Translations under genes and position numbers: made by a program
Shown here: positions 45,418-58,179 of the stretch, one piece after another
Numbering within the stretch: position 1 is the first letter of the stretch
Layout of the letters: every line of letters begins with the position of its first letter
The notes under the pieces: generated by a model
Seen by the model: the letters and a program-made list of their open reading frames with translations, nothing else
Told to the model about the DNA's origin: nothing
Database searches by the model: none
Source of the DNA: Eleusine coracana subsp. coracana
Lineage: Eukaryota > Streptophyta > Magnoliopsida > Poales > Poaceae
Reading direction: 5' to 3'
Length of the DNA stretch: 64,000 nt
NCBI GenBank assembly: GCA_032690845.1
Contig: CM064434.1
Coordinates: 8,248,108 to 8,312,107, forward strand

Positions 45418-47640
45418 ATGGCTTTCATCGATATCAAGTTTCGCCCGGGAGACAAGATCTGCTTTGGCACTGTCAGCCTCATCGCCGATCAGCATGGGAA
45501 CCTCGTCAAGCATGAATGCGCGGCCCACTCGGATGCTGCCATGGCCGACTAGAGCAATCCAGCCGGATGATTCCCGCTTGGCCTCAACAATGTGGTGAAA
45601 GCTTTCCAGGCGGAAACCGTCTCGGGCGGCAACTCAACATTATCCGCAACACCCCGATTGGCAACCTTGGTCGATTCGGGTTACACTACGGTTGATCTCC
45701 TGGCTCATCACATGGACCAGTCGGACGAAGATCCCAAATTTTTCAACGAATCAAGATTTGTTGCAGCAATCGGCCTTGAAAGCGAGTCACTCTTGGACTT
45801 GATTGAAGAGCCGAGTGATTCAGAGAGTTGTTCCTCGGATTTCCATGAGGTATTCATGGTAGCACCTGCTGCTCAGGGGCAAGCAGACGGCAAAACATCA
45901 GCAGATGCTGCCGCACGTGGTACCGTGCCGCGTGTAGATGGACATGAAACCGACCTCAAAGATGGTGATCCAGACGCCACCACTCCTTCACATCGAAGAC
46001 CGGATGCTCAGCAAAGACCCCGAGTCGTGCAAAACTTAGATATGGGAGACCTCACCTTAAAACTTGATGGTGAAGACGTCTTCACGACCCCACAACACAA
46101 CATCACGGCTACGACAACCCTCCTGCAAACAATAGAGCCCCTGCTCCAAGTCTCCCTAGAGTTGACACCTCAGGTCAACCAATTGAAAGCGCACATCAAG
46201 GCCGCGGCTGTGCTGGAGATGCATGCGGCACGATCAACGCCGACTAAATCAGTCTCTGGGGCCGCTAGCTCGGTGCCCAGGGAAGATAGAAGAGACCAAC
46301 AGCGCTCCAACCGGGAGGCAACCCCGCCTACTGTCCCTAGGCGCAGGCCCATTGCAGAGTACCATGATCGACATCCAAGCGCTGACCTGCGCAACGGCAT
46401 ACCACCACGTGATGCGTGAGTTCGATTGGACAACAGATACTGGGAGCACGACGATGCGGCCCACCGAGAGTATGAAGATGAACGGCGCCGGCGCGGTTAT
46501 GTCGACTATGAGCATGACAATAGGCGGCAGCCACATATAGATGATCATTACCGCGATCGACGGGAGGAGGGCCGCCGCGATGATAGATATTACCGAGAAG
46601 CCTGCCACAAAAGAGAATGTACTCCGGTCGTCGATGATTATGACGAGGAGGCTGGCATCCGAGCCTTCACTCGGGAACTTCGAACCGTCAGCTGGCCGGT
46701 CGGCTTCAAGCCAGTCGGCATTGAGAAGTATGACGGCAAGATGGACCCGCACGACTAGCTTCATGTCTATTCGACAGCCATATGAGCTCTTGGTGGCGAT
46801 AGCTTTGTCATGGCCAACTACTTGCATGTTTGCTTAGCCCCAACTGCAAGAACTTGGCTCACTAATCTGCCCGACAACTCTATCACCTCCTGGGGAGATC
46901 TCTGTCGGCAGTTCGTGGCCAATGTTCAAGCCACCTTCGATAGACCAGGGAATCACTGGGAACTCAGCCGGATCAAGCAGCGAGACCGGGAGCCACTTCG
47001 AGAGTAGATCCAACGCTTCTACCGAGTGAAAAATACCATTCCTAACATCTCGGATGCTCAAGTTGTTGTCGCCTTCTAGGGAGGACTCCGCGACGACGAC
47101 CTAATAAAGAAGATTGGAAAGTTGGATGCTGCCTGTAGACTGTCAGCCAAAGAATTATTCATTATGGCCGACAAATATGCTGCTGGCAATTCAGCACTAT
47201 TTCAAGTTCGCCAGTACAAGGAGGCGACCCCAAGGAACCAGTTGGGTCCATCCGATTACAGCAAGGACGGCGATAGGAAGCGCAAGCAAGACTGAACGGT
47301 GGCCAACACCGAGCGCCCGACCAGAAGGAAACCAGTCACTCAGGATGACTTCGATAAGATGCTCGATGGCCCTTGGCTGCTACATGATGGAGCTCACAAA
47401 GCCAGAGAATGTTTCAAGCTGAAAAATTTTGCCCATCACGCCTTGAAGGTCTGCAAAGAACGCCCCTAGATCCCCAAGGGTGGCAAAAAGGATTCAGATA
47501 AGGATAACCAAGATAAGGACAAGGAGGACTTCCAAGACCCTGAACACGAGGTCAATTACATCTGTGGCCGGTCTACGACCGACTCGAAGCGCCAGTAGAA
47601 GATCCTCTACAGAGAGGTCCACTCGGTCTCACCAGCGGTA
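45418..47640 (+). pseudogene. Element B gag
   Basis: ATG at 45418 (MAFIDIKFRPGDKICFGTVS), matching the element A start at 58130. Next, 45592-46419: a long acidic, low-complexity N-part with ESESLLDLIEEPSDSESCSS and an LELTPQVNQLKAHIKA segment. From 46426: an Arg/Asp-rich stretch, then the gag core FTRELRTVSWPVGF, KYDGKMDPHD, TWLTNLPDNSITSWGDL (Retrotrans_gag) and a basic nucleocapsid part with a partial knuckle (LLHDGAHKARECF). In-frame stops at about 45549, 46756, 47005, 47078, 47294, 47467 and 47596 plus shifts near 46420 and 46780 make it non-functional. Confidence 0.85.
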
Positions 47641-48357
47641 CCTCAATATCTACGATGGTCAGAGGTTCCATTTACTTCTCATCGGTCTGACCATCCGGAT
47701 CACATCCCGAGGCAAAGGAAATATCCTTTAGTGCTAACGCCAACTGTTAACCGAGTCCGGCAAAATCGGGTACTGGTAGATGGTGGTAGCAGTCTGGACA
47801 TCCTTTTCGTGAAAACCTTCAAGGAGCTTGGCATACCCTTGACGGACCTCAAGCCATGTCGGTCGCCATTTCATGGTGTGATCCTGGGCATGCAAATAGT
47901 CCCTCCAGGACAAATCACTCTGCCCGTGACTTTCGGCACTCGGGAAAACTACAGGACGGAGCGAATTACCTTCGAAGTCGCTGACCTCGACTCTACGTAT
48001 CATGCCAATATAGGGCGGCCAGCCATCGCTAAATTCATGGTGGTACCTCATTATCCTTATATGATGATGAAGCTGCCTGGACCAAACGGTGTCATATCAA
48101 TCCACTCGGATGTGCAGACCTCATATGACTGTGACAACGGCAGTTGTGAGTTGACCGAGAAGATAGTAGCAGCATCGGAGCTGGCCGAGCTGAAGGAAGC
48201 GATTGCAACAGCGGAGGAGGCCATGCTTGACCCTGCTCCAAAGAAAACAATAAAGACTATAGTACAGGCAGACGTCGTGGAGTCCAAGAAGATTAGCCTA
48301 GATGACAATGATGTATCCAAGACTACCAATATTGCGGTCCATTTAGGAGATAAATAG
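47641..48357 (+). pseudogene. Element B protease region
   Basis: The 208-codon frame from 47731 has RVLVDGGSSLDILFVKTF and GTRENYRTERITFEVADL, as in element A. It is open to a stop at 48355, before the RT linker. Alone it could encode a protease-like domain, but the gag upstream is broken. Confidence 0.8.
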
Positions 48358-48399
48358 GAAAGCGCACTCATCCTTTTTCTTAGAAATAATACAGATATA

Positions 48400-49400
48400 T
48401 TTGCATTTGACATGCCAGGTGTTCCAAGGGAAAAGGCTGAGCACAAACTTCATGTTCACGAAAACGCCAAGCCAGTAAGGCAATGGCTTAGACGATTCTC
48501 GCAAGACCGAAAGGATGCGATTAGGAAAGAAATCGGCCGACTGCCGGCAGCCGGTTTTATCAAAGAAGTTTTCCACCCCGACTAGTTGGCTAACCCAGTT
48601 CTGGTGCGGAAGAAGAATAAGGAGTGGAGGATGTGCGTGGATTACATCGGCCTTAACCAAGCTTGTCCGAAAGATCCGTTCACTCTCCCACGTATTGATC
48701 AAGTGGTCGATTTGACGGTTGGATGCGCTCTGTTGTGCTTCTTAGATGCCTATTCAAGGTACCATCAAATTCCCTTAAACCAATCCGACCAGCTCAAAAC
48801 CTCATTCATCACGCCGTTTGGAGCCTTCTGTTACACAACAATGCCCTTTGGCCTGAAAAACGTTGGCGCCACCTACCAACGGACTATGCAGCGATGTTTG
48901 GACAACCAGATAGGAAGGAATGTCGAGGCTTACGTTGATGACGTGGTAGTCAAGACTCATCTCTCCACCGACTTAATATCCGACGTAGATGAAACATTCA
49001 GCAACCTTCGGAAATACAATATAAAGTTAAATCCGAAAAAATGCGTCTTTGGGGTCCCATCAGAAAAATTACTTGGTTTTTTGGTATCACACAGAGGGAT
49101 TGAAGCTAATCCAGAAAAGGTAAATACCATATTATGAATGGGACCTCCACACTCGCAAAAAGACTTTCGAAAGTTCACTGGTTGTGTGGCTGCGCTCAGT
49201 CGGTTTGTATCGCGACTCGGCGTCTGATAGTTACCCTTTCTTCGATTACTCAAGAAGCAAGAATCATTCACCTAGAATGACGACACACAGAAAGCCTTGG
49301 ATGATTTTAAGGCTTATTTTAGTGGTCCTCCAGTCTTAACCCCCCCAGAGCCAAAGGAACCTTTGCAGCTGTACATTTCCACAACCAAACACGTTGTCAG
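48400..49400 (+). pseudogene. Element B reverse transcriptase
   Basis: From 48586: PVLVRKKNKEWRMCVDY, FLDAYSRYHQIPLNQSD (motif A), TPFGAFCYTTMPFGLKN, and EAYVDDVVVK (YVDD catalytic site), then LNPKKCVFGV. Stops: TAG just before 48586 (HPD-stop-LANP, where A has Trp), TGA at 49135, TGA-TAG at 49227 and TAG at 49273. Each is one transition away from the residue still present in element A. Confidence 0.88.
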
Positions 49401-50210
49401 TACTGTGCTGGCGGTGGAACAGGCGGAAGATGACAAGGCTCAAAAGGTGCAATGACCAGTATATTTCGTCAGTGAAGTCTTATCGGAATCCAAGGTATGA
49501 TACTTCCAGCTTCAGAAATTAATTTATGCATTATTGATGACATCTAGGATGTTGAAGCATTACTTTGAGGATCATCCAATTGAGGTCCACACATTGTTCG
49601 GCCTAGGCGAATTGCTGCACAACAGAGAGGCCACTAGGAAAATCACCAAATGGGTCGTCGAGCTCAGATCATATGATCTCACCTTTAAGTCACGTGACTC
49701 GAGCAAAGGTCAAGCTTTGTCGAACTTCGTCGCCGAGTGGACAGAATGTGAGTTACCTCCCGACTCACAAGAATTATGTTATTGGAAGATGGCGTTTGAT
49801 GGCTCCTTACAACTGGAAGGCGCCGGAGCAGGAGTCATACTGGTATCTCCTGATGGAGCCAAGTTGCGGTACGTTCTTCGAATGCACTTCCGTGCCTCTA
49901 ACAACGCTGCAGAGTATGAGGCGCTGCTACACGGACTTCAGACAGCTATCTCACTCCGCGTCCAAAGGATAAGCGTCTCTAGCGACTCGGCGCTAGTTAT
50001 AAATCAAGTAACGAAGGAGTGGTGTTGTTCCCACGAAAGCATGACAGCCTACTGCACTGAAATTCGGAAGCTCGAAGACAAGTTTGATGGCTTTGAGTAT
50101 AAACACGTCCTGTGTAAGTATAATGAAGAGGCGGACGAGCTGGCCAAACTTGGGTCTAGTAGATCTAAAATAACCGACAAAGTATTCCTTGATGATCTGC
50201 ATAAGCCATC
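49401..50210 (+). pseudogene. Element B RNase H
   Basis: The 304-codon frame starting 49534 includes MAFDGSLQLEGAGAGVILVS (first Asp), NNAAEYEALLHGL (Glu) and VSSDSALVINQV (Asp), the D-E-D core of RNase H, and the typical KYNEEADELAKLGS close. Upstream stops (49455, 49499) separate it from RT. Confidence 0.85.
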
Positions 50211-51493
50211 TGTACTAACCCAGCAAACTATGGAGCAGTCGGCACTAAAGGCGGGGGTAGCACCGCATGTAGCTGTCATTGAGGTAGATTGGCGCACTCC
50301 CTTCATTGAGTATCTAGATCATGATACACTACCGACCGACAAAGATGAAGCCCTCTGGATTATTCGCAAGTCGCGTTCATATCAAATAGTTGACCATCAC
50401 CTGTACAAGCAAAGCCCACATGGAGTACTGATGAAATGCTTGTCTTAAGATGAAGGCATAGCTATATTAGGAAACATCCACGCTGGCATTTGTGGGAATC
50501 ACGCAGGCCCATCCACAATTGCAGCCAAAGCAATGAGGAAAGGGTTTTATTGGCCGACCGCTGGTGCTGATGTCAAGGAAATTCTCCGAAAGTGTGAAGG
50601 TTGTCAGTTCTTCGCCCGCCAGATGCACGTACCTGCTACAGAGCTTCAAAATATACCAATAACTTGGTCATTTTCAGTATGGGGTTTAGACATTGTCGGA
50701 CCTTTCATGAAAGCTCAAGGGGGTTTTACTCACCTTTTCGTAGCAGTGGACAAGTTTTCTAAATGGATCGAAGCAAAGCCAGTCGATAAGATTTCAGCAA
50801 AGAAGGCCATCGAGTTTATGACTGAAATAGTCACCCGATTCGGTGCCCCACACAAGACAATCACTGACAACGGTACTCAATTCACAACAGAGGATTTTAA
50901 AGAGTTTGTGGGCCGAGTCGGTTTTAAGATTGGTTATGCTTCAGCCGCCCATCCACAGAGCAATGGCCAGGTTGAGAGGGCAAACGGCCTCCTGGTTTCT
51001 GAAATTAAGCCTCGTATATTTCATTGGTTGGAAAAGTATGCTCGACGATGGGTTCGAGAATTACCATCTGTGTTGTGGGGACTTAGAACCAACGTAAGTC
51101 GTGCCACCGGGCACTCCCCTTTTTCTCTGGTTTATGGCTCGGAAGCCATGTTACCAACCGAGATTCTTTTTGCCTCCCCTCGTGTGGCAGCGTATGAAGA
51201 AAAAAACCTCCAATGACCATAGGTGTGACGACTTGTTATTGTTGGAGGAGCAGTGAGACGCCACTGTAATTCGGTCAGCAAAGTACCAGCAAAGTTTGCG
51301 ATGTTATCACAATAAAAACGTTCGAACACAGGGTTTTTCTGTCGGCGACCTGGTTTTGAAGCAAGTTCAGTCTAAGGTCGGCAAGCACAAGCTGTCGCCT
51401 CCATGGGAATGACCTTTTATTATAAAGGAAATGACTCGACCAGGCGCCTATCGATTGATGAATGAGGACGGATCGGACCTTCAAAGTTCCTAG
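50211..51493 (+). pseudogene. Element B integrase
   Basis: HHCC finger (GNHAGPSTIAAKAM, then CEGCQFFARQ) and catalytic DDE: GLDIVGPF, ITDNGTQF, NGQVERANG. Frame open 50533-51216. A TAA at 50446 precedes it and a shift follows near 51205. The C-terminal segment (GDLVLKQVQS, PGAYRLM) has a TGA at 51409 and a TAG at 51490. No chromodomain. Confidence 0.87.
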
Positions 51494-52004
51494 AATGTTT
51501 CACAGCTACGTCATTTTTATACTTAGTAATTATAGTTTATTGTATTTCTATTATTAAATATATATACATAGTAGTCATGATATTTGATTTCGCAATTTAT
51601 GATTTCTGTGAATAATTGTTGTTATTGTTTACATCATGACTCAAATTCTGATACTTGGTATCACCCTAACTCGCGCATGTCGACCAAGTGGGTTACTTAG
51701 TCCCCAGGGTTCTTGCCGTCTGTTAGGGACCAAGGCAATTCTCCTAATTCGCATATGCTTGACCGAGTGAGTTCTTAGTGTCCATGGTTCATATCGGTTA
51801 TTGGGGGCATTGTTTAGAGGGCTGACATGAGTTATGTATTGGTTGTGAGTGTTTAACACGAGTTGATACAATACATATACGAAGCAGCGCGACCCAAGGA
51901 TTCATTACAATACTGGTAATGAATCTAGACCTTAGCGGTCTATCGAACATTGGTTATATTACAGTATCAGAGCGGTAACATAGTATTTTAAGCTTTACAA
52001 TTCC
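51494..52004. other. Spacer between pol and antisense gene in element B
   Basis: Counterpart of 40080-40590 in element A, with the same paired GGTC...GGGTT...TTAGTCCC phrases at about 51690 and 51765. Non-coding. Confidence 0.55.
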
Positions 52005-55000
52005 TTACAATATAGGTAAGGAATCTAGCTCTATCTGGTCAGCTAATATATGAGCTGTTTTTTGCACCTCAGCCATGAGAGCTTCACATTGCTCATCAGA
52101 GAAATCTTCATGGAAACCCTCGGCTACCACATCTAATTCTATGCTGGGGTTGTGGGACTTTGCAATTGCCAGGACTTGTGTGCCGGCTAGCTCTGCAACA
52201 TGTCGAGCATGTTCTTTCAGTCGGCCGGGTGCCCCTTGTAGCCTCGTCATTAGGTCTCGACATCGAGGTGGTTTTTCTTCAGGATATATGTATTGGGCGA
52301 CCACCTCTGCATCCTTCTAAAGAGCTGCAAGAGACCATCGAAGGATTTCATCACCCTCTATAAATTTCTTCTGCAATAGCTCATAGGACCTCTTTGATCC
52401 TACATGAGTACAATAATCATATATGTAGCACAATGAACTTCAATATCAAGGTATTAGTTGAATAAACACTTACCTCTTAGGCGTTTCTCGGCTTCTACCT
52501 TCTCTGCCTCAAGGGTGGCAACTTTTTCCTTATACTCTTCTTTTTACTTTTCAATTTCTTTGAATGCTTTTTGGAATTGGTTTAGCTCATCCACAGCCTT
52601 TTTGAAGATCTTTTCAGCTTTGATTACTTCGGTTTCCAGCTTTATGTTTCTTTCTTTCTGGTTTTTTATTGTTTCCTCAGCGCCTGTCAGTAACGAACAT
52701 TTTAGTACATATATATATATATATATATATATTCCTGTATGTATAAGTATATTCATTTTTACCTTCAGCCCTTTTCTTCCATGAATTTTGTTTTTCTTGC
52801 ATTGTCTTGAGGTCGTCTTTTAGCTTTTCAAAATTTTTCTTGATCTATGCTGAGTCCTGGATCTGCTTCTTTAATCCTTGATTCTCGGACTTCAAAGTTT
52901 CAAGAGCTTGGGCAGATGACTCTAGTTCTTTTATACGGCCTTCAAGACTTGCAATTTGAGCGGTCGCCTGGGCATCTTGTTTTTGTTTCAATTCCAGCGA
53001 TCGCGATGCCTCTGTATGGACGAGGTTAAATGTTCATATTACACAGATAACATGTGAGGTATAGGCTATATTGGACTCATACCTTGTAGCTCGAATTGAA
53101 GTTCATCAACTTGAGATGGACGGGCTTTTAGCGCTACTGATAAGTGCCTGACTTCCAGTCTCTCTTTGGCAAGCTGATCTTCTAAGTTGACGGCTTTACC
53201 ACAATGCCTTTCGACAAGTTGCAGAAGCTTACTCTTGTTGGCCATATGGGTTTTCAAAGCCTGCAATGATGGTGAATTATATGTTTGAAACTTCACAGCC
53301 AAGAACGGTGATTGTTATTAACAAGAAGGAAGGAATACCTTGAAGAAATGATAGGCTTTTTCAGTATGTTCTTCCAAATTTTTCAATTCCGATTGCTCTG
53401 CCAACTCATCAAATCCGATGATGGCAAATCGGCCAATATGATATATTGATCTAGTCGGCGTTGGCTATTCTGAGGCACCTTCTCTTACCACTCGGTGAAT
53501 AGGAGTCAGTGTGACGTTTTCCTCCGGCCCGATTGGATATTCATATGTTGGCTCTGGCATAGATTCAAAAACTAGTGATGGCTCTTCGGGCTCGCTGGAG
53601 GCAGGAGTATCAGCACCCGTTGCCATCTCAGATTTATTTAGGTCCGGGATATTGGGTGATTTAGCTTGGTTATCTTTTTGCTGAGTGGATTCGGGTGCAC
53701 TCTTCAAATCACTCGGTTTCTTTGCCGAGTGGTCTGGGACATCATCTCTGGATGACCCGGCCTGTGGTGTCTCCTGGTCTTTTTTAGGAACTGGACTTTG
53801 TGCTGAGACTTCTTCAAAAGATGACCGCCCGGATGACCTGCCAATTAAACAAAGAATTACATATTTACTTCAAATGGATAGTTAAGCTTCAAGTTATATT
53901 GATTTGTTTACCTTGAGTGGCGTTTGAATTTTATGCCTGACACTCTTGGTGGGGGGCCGGTTGGCCTTGGGACGCCTGTCATGTCTGGCGCCGTCTCATG
54001 GGTGCCTGCCTTGCTTGCTTCACTCGGACGATTTTGTCCTTTATCATCCATGGCCCGCCGAGTGGTGGAGGTTTTCTCTGGAGTTTTCTTCTTTGCCTCT
54101 TCTTGAAGTCTAGCTACTCTTTCAGCCAGCGATTCTTCTTCATCAGAATCTTCAATATGCGCCTTGAGGTGCTTGGGAGATGATGGTTGAGTGGGAGATT
54201 TCTTTTGCGGCATCGGTGGTAGCGGGGGGTTGGACACATATACATCAAGGTTTTGCAATATATGTTACATATTATTCATTGCTGAACATAATGCATGAAG
54301 TGTTGACTTTTTAAGCACAGAAGTGGATAACTTACTGAACTCCTGCCAGTCTTGGAATGATGTCCACATTTCGCACTACCTGGAGTCCAACCAAGGAGTG
54401 AAGAAAATATGTTTTCCAGCCGCAATGTTAATTCCCTTTCTGACAATGTTTCTGGCGCTTCCATGGTGGGGTCTGAACCTAGTTGGAACTTCCATCCAGG
54501 AACATAATGTTTCTTAATAGGCTACACGCGGCGATATATGAAGCTTGCGGCAACATGTACATCAGTATAACCTTGGGACTTGAGATAGGCAATGTGCTCT
54601 AACATGGCATCAACTTGAGACTTCTTGTTTGGATGGGCCTTTGCTGACCACTCGGGTCGTGGCTTGGGGGCTTCGGCCGTAGTCTCTGACAAAAGTGGAG
54701 CATGGTTTCCATTGTAAAACCAGTCCGCGTGCCAACCTTTGTTCGTTGATGGAAGTGGTACATCAACGTATTTGGATTTATTCCTTAGTTGGAATCCGGC
54801 CCCTCCTATAACATTATTGCTGTTTGATTTCAAAACAAACAGTTCTTTGAAGGTATCAAAATGGGGATGAATCCCCAAGAACACCTCACACAGGTGGATA
54901 AAGATAGCAATATGTAAGATGGAATTTGGATTAAGATTGACAAGGTTGATGCCATAGAAGAACAGAAGACCATGAAAGAAGTCGCAACAAGGGATCCCAA

Positions 55001-55277
55001 ATCCACGATAGAAAAAGGAGGAGAAAACCGTGATTTGGTCGATGGGAGGTTGGGGAAATTTTTGACCTATGGCTTCGATCCATCCTCCGGTCTATTGATC
55101 TTGCAACACGCCATCAATCACCAGTCTGTTGATTTTCTCTGAATCCATGGCTGACACGGGGAACTCCTTGATGGCGGCGGGGATGTCAAAAACTGGCTCT
55201 TCTTCTTCGCTCTTCTTAGGAGAAGATAGCTTCTGGGATTGTGCCTTAGAGCTTTCGCGGGTGCGCTTCGGGGCCAT
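52005..55277 (-). pseudogene. Antisense extra gene of element B (Transposase_28-like, coiled coil)
   Basis: ATG at 55277 (MAPKRTRESSKAQSQKLSSP) opens 61 codons ending at TAG where A and C read on (ITGGW-type residues). The next exon to about 54522 has FLGIHPHFDTFKELFVLKS, GGAGFQLRNKSKYVDVPLPS and GWHADWFYNGN. Further exons: SERELTLRLENIFSSLLGW (54464-54323), HIEDSDEEESLAERVARLQE (54258-53911), a Pro/Ser linker (53840-53465), KSKLLQLVERHCGKAVNLED (53262-53082), a heptad helix (52690-52544) and the final DAEVVAQYIYPEEKPPRCRD exon (to 52005). Exon borders match those of copy A on the opposite strand. A (TA)n tract fills the intron at 52708-52731. Only a few stops in about 850 codons. Function unknown. 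Confidence 0.65.
52708..52731. repeat. (TA)n microsatellite in an intron of the antisense gene
   Basis: About 12 TA units between two coiled-coil exons; element A has no such tract at the matching place. Confidence 0.85.
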
Positions 55278-55489
55278 CGCTTTTGTTTGAGTGTGGTGGG
55301 AAGCAGTTGCGTCGAGCTTTGGGGTGGAAATGGAATCCTGAGATCTAGGGTTTGTGTGCGTAAGAAGGCAGCGGCGACAAAATGAAGACGAAGGGATGCG
55401 GCTGTTTGGAGGCCCTTTTTATAAGGGCTAAATGACCTATTGGGCCGAGGCTTCTCGTAATCTGTTAAGTCCAGTTTTATTAATTGGAT

Positions 55490-55740
55490 TGTTGCGGTTT
55501 CAATCTTGGAAATTGTACCTTTCGAGATTTCATGATAAATCACTCGGATTGTTGCGGTTTCAACCTTGGAAATTGTACCTTACAAGATTTCGTGATAAAT
55601 CACTCGGATTACTGTAGTTTCAACCTTGGAAATTGTACCTTTCAAGATTTCGTGATAAATCACTCGGATTATAGCAGTTTCAGCCTTGGAAATTGTACCT
55701 TTTAAGAATTCGTGATAAATCACCCGGATTATCTCGGCAC
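55490..55740. repeat. 60-bp tandem repeat of element B
   Basis: CAACCTTGGAAATTGTACCT or near copies begin at 55501, 55561, 55621 and 55681, exactly 60 bp apart, each followed by GATAAATCAC(T/C)CGGATT. It is the reverse complement of the element A repeat, as expected from the opposite orientation. Confidence 0.92.
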
Positions 55741-56183
55741 CAATCTTGGGGGCTGTGTTTCCGTGTTATATTATCACTATTAATACATCCCAATCTTGGG
55801 GGCTATGTCAATTGAAATTTGTTGTTAATCATTCGGATTAAGGGCACTTCAGCATTAGGGATGTAAATATCAATTTGGTGATGTATCAATCGGCGAGTAA
55901 GAAAATTCAGCTAAATATGGAATTTGTTAAGACAAAATTGGGAGATTCAGACCTCATTATGCCCTTTTCTGTGGAGGGATAAGATTAATTGGATATTTTT
56001 AATAACTCAAAAGTTGCTTTGGTGTAGCCTCAACAATCTTCTGAGTTGGGGGCTATATGCATAAGCTATGTCTTTTTTAGGAATTTATGAATAAGGATTA
56101 ATATAGAGAAGCATTTCCTAATTTCATAAGATGTCGAGGTAAACCAAGACGACAATTCAATACGGGAAGTGCTTGGGGGCTAC

Positions 56184-56581
56184 TGTGATATATATATACT
56201 AGGGATACCTCGCCACTCGGATATATTGCCGAGTGGGCCGGGGTCCAATAAAGATAAAGACCCATGAAGATAACTACTCGGATTGTTACTTGGAGTACAC
56301 GACAAGCCAATACTAGAGATAGAAAGTTAGAGATAGAGTCCTAGTCAGAAATCATGTTGTAACCGACTAAAACACTTACCATATAACCCTACCCCCCGGA
56401 TATATAAGGAGGGGCAGGGGCTCCTTCGTGGAGATCCTGCATAATACACCACAGAACACAGGACGTAGGGTTGTTATCCTTCGGGAGACCTGAACCTGTC
56501 TAAACCTTGCGTCTTATGTATCCATCGATCTTTCATACTCATACGTATACCTAGATCTACTATCGAGAATATCTCTCGACA
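56184..56581 (+). repeat. 3' LTR of element B
   Basis: 398 bp, TGTGATATATATATACTA ... CTCTCGACA, with intact TG...CA ends. Confidence 0.93.
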
Positions 56582-56586
56582 AGTTC

Positions 56587-58130
56587 CCAATGATTCCCCG
56601 GCCTGTTGAAGGTAGCTTGAAAGTTGGCGGTGAACTGCTGATAAAGCTCTACCCAAGAACTTATCGAATTGTCGGGCAGATTAGTGAGCCAAGTTCTGGC
56701 CACTGGAGCCAGACATACATGCAAATAGTTGGCCATGACAAAACTGTCGCTGCCGAGTGCTCGTATGGTGGTTGAGTAGGTGTGAAGCTAGTCACGCGGA
56801 TCCGTCTTACCGTCATACTTTTCGATGCCATCTGGTTTGAAACCAACCGGCCAACTGACGGTCCAAAGCTCCCGAGTGAAGGCTCGAATGCCAGCCTCAT
56901 CGTCGTAGTCTTTGAGGATGGGGGTTCGGTCCCGCTCGTGGCCAAATTCTTGGCGGAATCTATCCTCACGGCGATCCTTGTCCCGTCGATCATGGTATCG
57001 ATCTTCTCTGGGCAGCTCTCTTCTATTGTTGCACTCATAGTACCGATCGTCAACAAAACCGTGATGGCGTCGTTCATCCTCATATTCTCGGTAGGCCGCA
57101 TCGTCCCTCTCTTGGTATCTGCTATCCAATCGAACCCGCGCATTGCATGGCAGTATACCATTGTGTAGGTCAGCGTCCGGATGCCGATCATGGTAGTCCG
57201 CAATGGGCCTTCGCCTTGATGCGGTCGGTGGAGTTGCCTATCAGTTAGTGCAGTGCCGGTCCCTTCTTTCCTGGCTGGGTATCGAACTGGCAGCCCCAGA
57301 TATTGTCTTGATGCCCTGATGTGCGCTTTTAACTGGTTGACCTGAGGTGTCAATTCTAGAGTGATTTGGAGCAAGGGCTCTACGGATTTCAAGAGGGCCG
57401 CCGCAGCCATGATGTTGTGCTCTGGGGTTTTGAAGATGTCTTCACCATTGAATTTTAAGGTGACATCGCCCATGTCGAGATTCTGCACAACCTAGGAGCC
57501 CTGCCGAGCATCCGACCGTCAGAGCGGGGGAGTGGCAGTGTCCTTGTCATCGTCCTCGGGATCAGTTTCCTGTCCATAGCGGGGCTGTGCATTTGCTCGC
57601 GTGGCGGCTGTCGCCGATGTTTCTCCATCAGTGCCTCCTTGGGCGGCAGGTGCCACCATGAACACCTCGTGATAATCTGACGAGCAACTTTCCGAATCAC
57701 TCGGCCCTTCAATCAAGTCCAAAACTAACTCATTTTCAAGGCCAATTGTTGCTACTAATCTTGATTCATAGAAAAAAATGGGATCTTCATCCGACTGATT
57801 CATATGAAAAGCCGGGAGATCAACCATAGTGAGGTCCGAGTCGGCCAAGGTTGTCGATCGATTTGTTGTGAGCAACGTTGAGCAAGGGCCCGGGAGGGTT
57901 TCCCTTTGGAGAGTCGTCGCCGTGTTGTTGAGGCCGAGTCGGAACTGATCGGCCGAATAGGTCCGATTGGCCGCTAAAGCTCTACTGACGCCTGGATCCG
58001 AAGGCGCGACGACCACTAGGAGGGTCGCCTGATCTTGCTTGACGAGGTCCCCGCTTTGATTGGCCATGAAGCTGATGGTGCCAAAGTGGATCTTTTCTCC
58101 CGGGTGGAACTTGATGTCGACGAAAGCCAT
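56587..58130 (-). pseudogene. Element A gag, N-terminal half
   Basis: Start MAFVDIKFHPGEKIHFGTIS at 58130. The first frame continues to about 57519, with the acidic ESRLVATIGLENELVLDLIE and EGPSDSESCSSDYHEVFMV stretches. A second piece (57488-56661 region, two frames) gives QNLDMGDVTLKFNGEDIFKT, the Arg/Asp-rich stretch, FTRELWTVSWPVGF and KYDGKTDPRD followed by TAG (56788), then the CA-like TWLTNLP counterpart. It ends at AGTTC next to element B. The TAG after DPRD is at the same position as in element B. Confidence 0.85.
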
Positions 58131-58179
58131 CAATTTCAACGGAGTAGGATTCAACGCTACCCCTTCCTGGCGTGCCAAC

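Larger units (their letters stand above)
44971..56581 (+). mobile_element. Ty3/gypsy element B (Tat-type), complete, nested in gag of A
   Basis: An 11.6-kb element with 398-bp LTRs at both ends, AGTTC target duplication (44966-44970 and 56582-56586), a primer site GTTGGCACGCTAGG directly after the 5' LTR and a purine tract GCTTGGGGGCTAC just before the 3' LTR. gag-pol is on the plus strand (45418-51490). The extra gene is on the minus strand (55277-52005), with 60-bp repeats near 55490-55740. Same plan as element A but different LTR sequence. Many stops, so it cannot move on its own. Confidence 0.95.

Noticed and set aside
46170..46827. 192-codon minus-strand frame opposite element B gag
   Set aside because: Shadow of the Arg/Asp-rich gag repeat; counterpart in A is not conserved as protein.
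55490..55740. Regular direct repeats that might suggest a CRISPR array
   Set aside because: Unit-to-unit sequence is continuous with no unique spacers, and the context is a plant retrotransposon.
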